Below are positions 14,542 to 17,770 of a DNA stretch of 17,770 nt, one piece after another. The DNA comes from SAR202 cluster bacterium (GTDB lineage Bacteria > Chloroflexota > Dehalococcoidia > SAR202 > CAJWER01), in contig JASLXL010000149.1 of assembly GCA_030740335.1 (NCBI GenBank), forward strand, positions 1 to 17,770, in the 5' to 3' direction. A model generated the notes under the pieces. That model was given only the letters and a program-made list of their open reading frames with translations. It was not told the origin of the DNA and did no database searches. Both the position numbers and the translations under genes were made by a program. Every line of letters begins with the position of its first letter. The first letter of the stretch is position 1.

Positions 14542-15060
14542 ATGGTTGACGAAAAGACCGAGTTCATGCGTGTCGAGAACATCAGGGCCGAGGCCCTGGG
14601 AGAGCCTGGTCATCGCACGTTTCGCATCCTCGTAGACGGCGACGCAGGCTCTGCGATGATGTGGCTGGAGAAGGAACAGCTCTTTCAGCTGGCGGTGGCC
14701 ATCAACCAACTTCATTCGACCCTCCCCGAGTTGGATCGCTCACGTCCGATAGCAGAAGGCGGGGGGGGGTTGGGGGATCGGTTGGAATTCAAGATCGGTC
14801 GCCTTGTTCTTGGCCACGAAGGTAGTCGCGAACGGCTCATCATAGATGCTCACGACGCTGAATTAGACGAGGAAGAGGGGGAGCCTACGGTGCGGATATG
14901 GGCTGAAAGGCAGCAGCTGGCCAGGTTTGCGGCGGACTCTCTGGAACTTTGTGCCGCGGGCAGGCCATTGTGTCCACTGTGCGGCAGCCCGATGGATCCG
15001 GACGGTCACGCGTGTCCAAGGTCCAATGGCCACGCACTCCAGCCCATAAGCGACCTCTAG
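14542..15060 (+). CDS. DUF3090 family protein (TIGR03847-like)
   Basis: A 172-residue protein. The opening FMRVENIRAEALGEPGHRTFRILVDGDAGSAMMWLEKEQLFQLAVAI matches the DUF3090 pattern. It ends with a zinc-ribbon-like GRPLCPLCGSPMDPDGHACPRSNGHA holding CxxC and a later Cys/His. The start at 14542 is chosen because family sequence begins there; the frame is open back to 14455 but that part looks unrelated. The ribosome-binding site is weak. A run of nine G (14761-14769) codes a glycine linker between the two halves. In actinobacteria this gene sits beside an SCO1664-family gene and a histidine-phosphatase-family gene. Here the SCO1664 partner follows, 162 nt downstream. The function is unknown; zinc binding is inferred. 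Confidence 0.82.
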   Translation: MVDEKTEFMRVENIRAEALGEPGHRTFRILVDGDAGSAMMWLEKEQLFQLAVAINQLHSTLPELDRSRPIAEGGGGLGDRLEFKIGRLVLGHEGSRERLIIDAHDAELDEEEGEPTVRIWAERQQLARFAADSLELCAAGRPLCPLCGSPMDPDGHACPRSNGHALQPISDL

Positions 15061-15222
15061 GCCGGTGCCGGCGGCGCTGCGCGCGTAGAGTTGGGCAGAA
15101 CTTGGTCCGTGTGTCGCCAGTTGCTTCTATGCGAGACATTTGGGGTGTGGAGGGCGCAAGTTCGCATTGCCAATCTAACTTAGTGAGAGCACATGGAACA
15201 CTCCCCTTCACCGGAGAGTCAG

Positions 15223-15963
15223 ATGGAAGGCGCCAAGGTGGTTGAGTTGGCCGACGATGAAGCCGCTCCCATTCTGTTGGAGGGCGAGGTACTCGGGGGC
15301 CAGAGAATTCCGTGGAGTTCCAACTACACGTTCCTGGTGCGGATCGACGCTGGTCCTGGCAAATTCCTGAGGGCGGTGTACAAACCCCGCGACGGTGAGA
15401 TGCCTCTGTCCGACTTCCCCAGCGGGTCCCTGTACAAAAGGGAGCACGCTGCGTTCCTTTTGAGCCAGGCCCTCGGCTGGCCTCCAGTGCCGCTCATCCT
15501 GGTAAGGGACGGGCCATATGGGGTCGGCTCGATGCAGCTTTATGTCGAGACGGATCCCCGTGTCACCTACTTCGACATGATTACCGACAACCGGGACAAG
15601 CTATGGCGGTTCATGGCTTTCGACCTGCTATCCAACAACGCTGATCGAAAGGGTGGTCATTGTCTCCTTGGCGGGGACGGCACCATCTGGAGTATCGATC
15701 ATGGGCTGACGTTCCACCCGGATTATAAGGTCCGGACCGTCATGCTGGAGTTCTGGGGCGAACCCATTCCTTTGGACATCGTCGCGGATCTGAAATCGTT
15801 TAAGGATCGACTGAGCGCCGAAGAGGGGCTGACGAGCGCCCTGGCCGAGTTGCTCACCGGACATGAGGTGGACCGGCTGGTTAAGCGCCTTGACGTGATT
15901 CTGGAGTCTCCGATGGTCCCGCAACTCGACCCGCGCCGGAACGTCCCCTGGCCCCTGGAGTAG
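15223..15963 (+). CDS. SCO1664-family (TIGR03843-like) phosphatidylinositol-kinase-like protein
   Basis: A 246-residue protein with a kinase-like fold related to PI3/PI4-kinase and HipA-type enzymes. The ATG at 15223 has GGAG (15213-15216) 6 nt upstream. An in-frame ATG at 15193 would add 10 residues. Key elements (numbered from 15223) are RAVYKPRDGE with the probable ATP-binding Lys54; SLYKREHAAFLLSQALGWPPVP, equivalent to the alphaC region; DLLSNNADRKGGHCLL, the catalytic loop with Asp141; and WSIDHGLTF, with metal-binding Asp159. All catalytic positions appear intact, so a phosphotransferase is plausible. The substrate, lipid or otherwise, is unknown. It is paired with the DUF3090 gene and converges on the phosphatase gene with a 4-nt gap. 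Confidence 0.85.
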   Translation: MEGAKVVELADDEAAPILLEGEVLGGQRIPWSSNYTFLVRIDAGPGKFLRAVYKPRDGEMPLSDFPSGSLYKREHAAFLLSQALGWPPVPLILVRDGPYGVGSMQLYVETDPRVTYFDMITDNRDKLWRFMAFDLLSNNADRKGGHCLLGGDGTIWSIDHGLTFHPDYKVRTVMLEFWGEPIPLDIVADLKSFKDRLSAEEGLTSALAELLTGHEVDRLVKRLDVILESPMVPQLDPRRNVPWPLE

Positions 15964-15967
15964 GTTC

Positions 15968-16945
15968 CTATTGGACAGATCCAGACCTCTTTCGACGCAG
16001 AGTGCGGCTGACCCTTCGGCGCAGGCTCGACGCCAACATCAGGTTGTCGGTCATATGGAGTACGATGCCGGGGCTGCCCGCCAACAGGGGCGGTGACCAA
16101 CGTCTGAGTTCACCGATGGTGGTCTTGCCGGATGTCCAGTTCACCAGTGGTCTTGCTGGCGTCCAGCTCAGGGAGGGGCGCTGCAGTGGTGTGCCCCCGG
16201 CGCTGCGACTGCCTAGCATGACGGCGCCGCCCGCCTCGATGACCAGCGCAACCCCTGCGGCTACATCCCACAGCCGCGGGCTGCCAAACATTGCGTATTG
16301 AAGCGTTCCACGCGCCGCCATCGCCATTTCGAAAGCGATGCTGCCGCTCACCCTGAGTTCGCCGGGCCCTTTTTGCATCGTGGACTTGAACCGAAATGAG
16401 GCTCCGAAGGAGCCGGGAAGTCCCATGAGGCGACTTCCTATAGGGGTGTCCGCCGGCGGTATCTCCAACTTTTGGCCGTCTTGAAACGTCCCGCTGCCAC
16501 TACGTGCGTGTAGTACGCTTCCTTCCGGCTTTGCGGGCCAGGGGAGGTAGATGGCGCCGGCGACGGGCATGCCTCGGTGTATGACCCCTACGGAGCACGC
16601 GAATACGGGTAGGCCGTTTACGAAGTTTTTTGTACCATCCAGGGGATCGAGTATCCAAACTGTGTCCGGCGCGACGGCGTTCGCACTTTCCTTGTCCTCA
16701 TCGTCTTCCTCGCCGACAATGCCGTGGAGGGGGAAGCGGTTGGAAATGGCGTCAACGAGGTACTGCTGGCACTCACGGTCCGCGATGGTGACCGGGTCGG
16801 TGCGTGCCTTATCCTTGTACTCGGCTTCGATCTTTGCGCCGAAGTACTTTGCCAGGATGACGCCGCCGCCACGGGCGATCTCCGCCGCGAGGCCTTCGAC
16901 CTCCTCGAGGAGACTCGTCTCTAGTGTTGCACCAGCGTCTACCAC
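15968..16945 (-). CDS. Inositol monophosphatase family protein
   Basis: A 325-residue Mg-dependent, Li-sensitive-type sugar or inositol phosphatase. The GTG at 16945 is chosen because GGAG (16955-16958 on the minus strand) lies 9 nt upstream. The frame stays open to 16993, but those residues look unrelated. Metal sites are GEEDDED (Glu79/80) and ILDPLDGTKNFVNGLPVFACSVG (Asp100, Asp103), followed by the second motif LWDVAAGVALVIEAGG. Substrates in the family include inositol-1-phosphate, histidinol phosphate, fructose-1,6-bisphosphate and 3'-phosphoadenosine-5'-phosphate; which applies here is unclear. The C-terminus is unusual: after the second motif come about 75 residues with WSPPLLAGSPGIVLHMTDNL and a very basic tail (RRRVSRTLRRKRSG). 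Confidence 0.9.
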   Translation of the reverse strand: MVDAGATLETSLLEEVEGLAAEIARGGGVILAKYFGAKIEAEYKDKARTDPVTIADRECQQYLVDAISNRFPLHGIVGEEDDEDKESANAVAPDTVWILDPLDGTKNFVNGLPVFACSVGVIHRGMPVAGAIYLPWPAKPEGSVLHARSGSGTFQDGQKLEIPPADTPIGSRLMGLPGSFGASFRFKSTMQKGPGELRVSGSIAFEMAMAARGTLQYAMFGSPRLWDVAAGVALVIEAGGAVMLGSRSAGGTPLQRPSLSWTPARPLVNWTSGKTTIGELRRWSPPLLAGSPGIVLHMTDNLMLASSLRRRVSRTLRRKRSGSVQ

Positions 16946-17297
16946 CTGTGTTCGCTCCTCGCGTTCGCAATATGTCGTGCCGCTGCACCACACACTCTCG
17001 GACCAAGCATCAGCCTGTGGATAGGCAGACGCCTGGACTTGTCATGTGCAGCGTGCGGATGGCCGCAGCACCCCGGAGTATATCCCACGCGCATAGCCAG
17101 CAGGACCTCATCGCCTATGTGTGTCTGTGGATCATAGGAGTTGCTGTGCGAAGTGCGGGGAGATGGGTGTCAGATTCATTGAATCCATAATTATGACACC
17201 ATTAGCATGACTGAGCGGTACCTTTACTACCGAACAGGTGGAACACCTAACACAAATGGCAAGAATAGGCGACGCATACTTCAGGAATTAAAAAGAA
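16946..17297. other. 352-nt intergenic region, no clear gene
   Basis: The region separates the divergent phosphatase and MFS genes. It contains a -10-like CATAAT (17186-17191) without a good -35. A 49-codon frame at 17207-17356 (MTERYLYYRTGGTPN...) overlaps the next frame and has no ribosome-binding site; I do not call it a gene. Confidence 0.55.
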
Positions 17298-17438
17298 ATG
17301 ACGGATTCCAACGGAGAGTTCGACACAGCACAGGAGTCGCAGTTTATGGTGGATGAGACACCCGCCCAATATGAAGCTGTCGATCGGCAACCGGATCAAC
17401 TAGCCTCGCGAGATGGTAGAGTGCGAGGGGACGCCTGA
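17298..17438 (+). CDS. Short acidic leader frame upstream of, or N-terminus of, the MFS transporter
   Basis: A 46-residue acidic frame (MTDSNGEFDTAQESQF...). An AGGA (17283-17286) is present but rather far upstream. Its TGA (17436-17438) overlaps the CTG at 17435 that opens the MFS frame. Two readings fit. It may be a separate small upstream peptide coupled to the transporter through a CTGA overlap. Or it may be the cytosolic N-terminus of the transporter, disconnected by loss of one G in GGGG at 17427-17430. I do not recognise a family. Confidence 0.35.
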   Translation: MTDSNGEFDTAQESQFMVDETPAQYEAVDRQPDQLASRDGRVRGDA

Positions 17439-17770
17439 GGCCGCCGAGGGTTGCGGCACGTTTCCATACGCTCGAATCGTTGCGCTACCGGGACTTCAGA
17501 TTCTTGTGGCTCTCAACTCTGAGTGTCTCCGGCGGATTTTGGACTCAGATGTTGGTGGTTGGCTGGCTCGCATACGAGCGCACCGGTTCTCCCCTGCTGA
17601 CCAGCCTGATCCTTGGCCTGGATGCGCTGCCGTTCCTGATCGCGGGCCCCGTCGGCGGGGTCCTAGCCGATATGTGGGACCGTCGCAGGCTCCTCATGGC
17701 TGGGACGGTGTACCAAACCCTGGTGACGATCGGATTTGCCACGGTGTTGATCCTGGGTCGCGGGCAGACG
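17435..17770 (+). CDS. Major facilitator superfamily transporter (3' truncated by window)
   Basis: The frame runs open to the window edge and gives FHTLESLRYRDFRFLWLSTLSVSGGFWTQMLVVGWLAYERTGSPLLTSLILGLDALPFLIAGPVGGVLADMWDRRRLLMAGTVYQTLVTIGFATVLILG. This is transmembrane helix 1, helix 2, the MFS motif A loop (GPVGGVLADMWDRRR) and helix 3. The pattern matches the drug/siderophore-efflux-like MFS_3 group. No ATG or GTG in frame lies between the upstream stop (17417-17419) and the conserved part. A CTG at 17435, with AGGGG just before it, or a TTG at 17480 are the only starts seen. Alternatively the true N-terminus is the acidic frame above. The substrate is unknown. Confidence 0.85.
   Translation, partial: MRPPRVAARFHTLESLRYRDFRFLWLSTLSVSGGFWTQMLVVGWLAYERTGSPLLTSLILGLDALPFLIAGPVGGVLADMWDRRRLLMAGTVYQTLVTIGFATVLILGRGQT

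Noticed and set aside
17207..17356. 49-codon frame upstream of the MFS gene
   Set aside because: No ribosome-binding site, overlaps another frame and shows no recognisable features.

Overview
The window is a moderately GC-rich, gene-dense bacterial chromosome segment. It has mixed strands, short intergenic gaps and GTG/TTG starts. The mixture of genes points to a Chloroflexota-type organism, possibly a marine SAR202/Dehalococcoidia-like lineage: a CBS-less GuaB3-type IMP dehydrogenase-like protein, a DUF3090-SCO1664 pair (otherwise typical of Actinobacteria and Chloroflexi), CocE/NonD and acetyl-xylan-esterase-like hydrolases, and a DUF1680-like sugar hydrolase. This placement is an inference from protein character; no search could be run.

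Layout. 2-700: 3' end of prmC. 818-1240: small coiled-coil protein. 1394-2437: alpha/beta hydrolase, ending one base before a perfect 48-bp palindrome (2439-2486). The palindrome separates it from a convergent HAD-phosphatase remnant (2491-2688, minus). 2780-3919 (minus): IMP dehydrogenase-like protein with a clear promoter. A structured leader precedes queG (4237-5379), which overlaps by 4 nt a protein resembling nucleotide-modification-associated domain 3 (5376-6134). A D-2-hydroxyacid dehydrogenase (6182-7135) and tRNA-Leu(UAG) (7231-7315) follow. Next come a frame-broken DUF4440/SnoaL-like gene (7398-7764), yajQ (7790-8275) and a frame-broken (alpha/alpha)6-barrel glycosidase-like gene (8277-10068). 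The glycosidase-like gene converges on a CocE/NonD hydrolase (10079-12094, minus). lepA (12403-14253) appears leaderless, with a 16-bp palindrome inside its promoter. A DUF3090 protein (14542-15060) and a kinase-like SCO1664-family protein (15223-15963) form a pair converging on an inositol-monophosphatase-family gene (15968-16945, minus). The window ends inside an MFS transporter.

Functionally this is a patchwork of housekeeping genes (prmC, queG, lepA, yajQ, tRNA-Leu) and catabolic or accessory enzymes (esterases, glycosidase, 2-hydroxyacid dehydrogenase, MFS). The best leads for new biology are the translationally coupled queG/Nmad3-like pair and the palindrome-controlled, apparently leaderless lepA promoter. 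Two more are the DUF3090/SCO1664 kinase-like pair and the perfect palindrome between convergent genes. All four clear frame breaks (and possibly a fifth) are of the one-base-deletion type, and several fall in homopolymers, so sequence error must be excluded before calling pseudogenes. No CRISPR array, insertion sequence, integrase or phage gene was seen.
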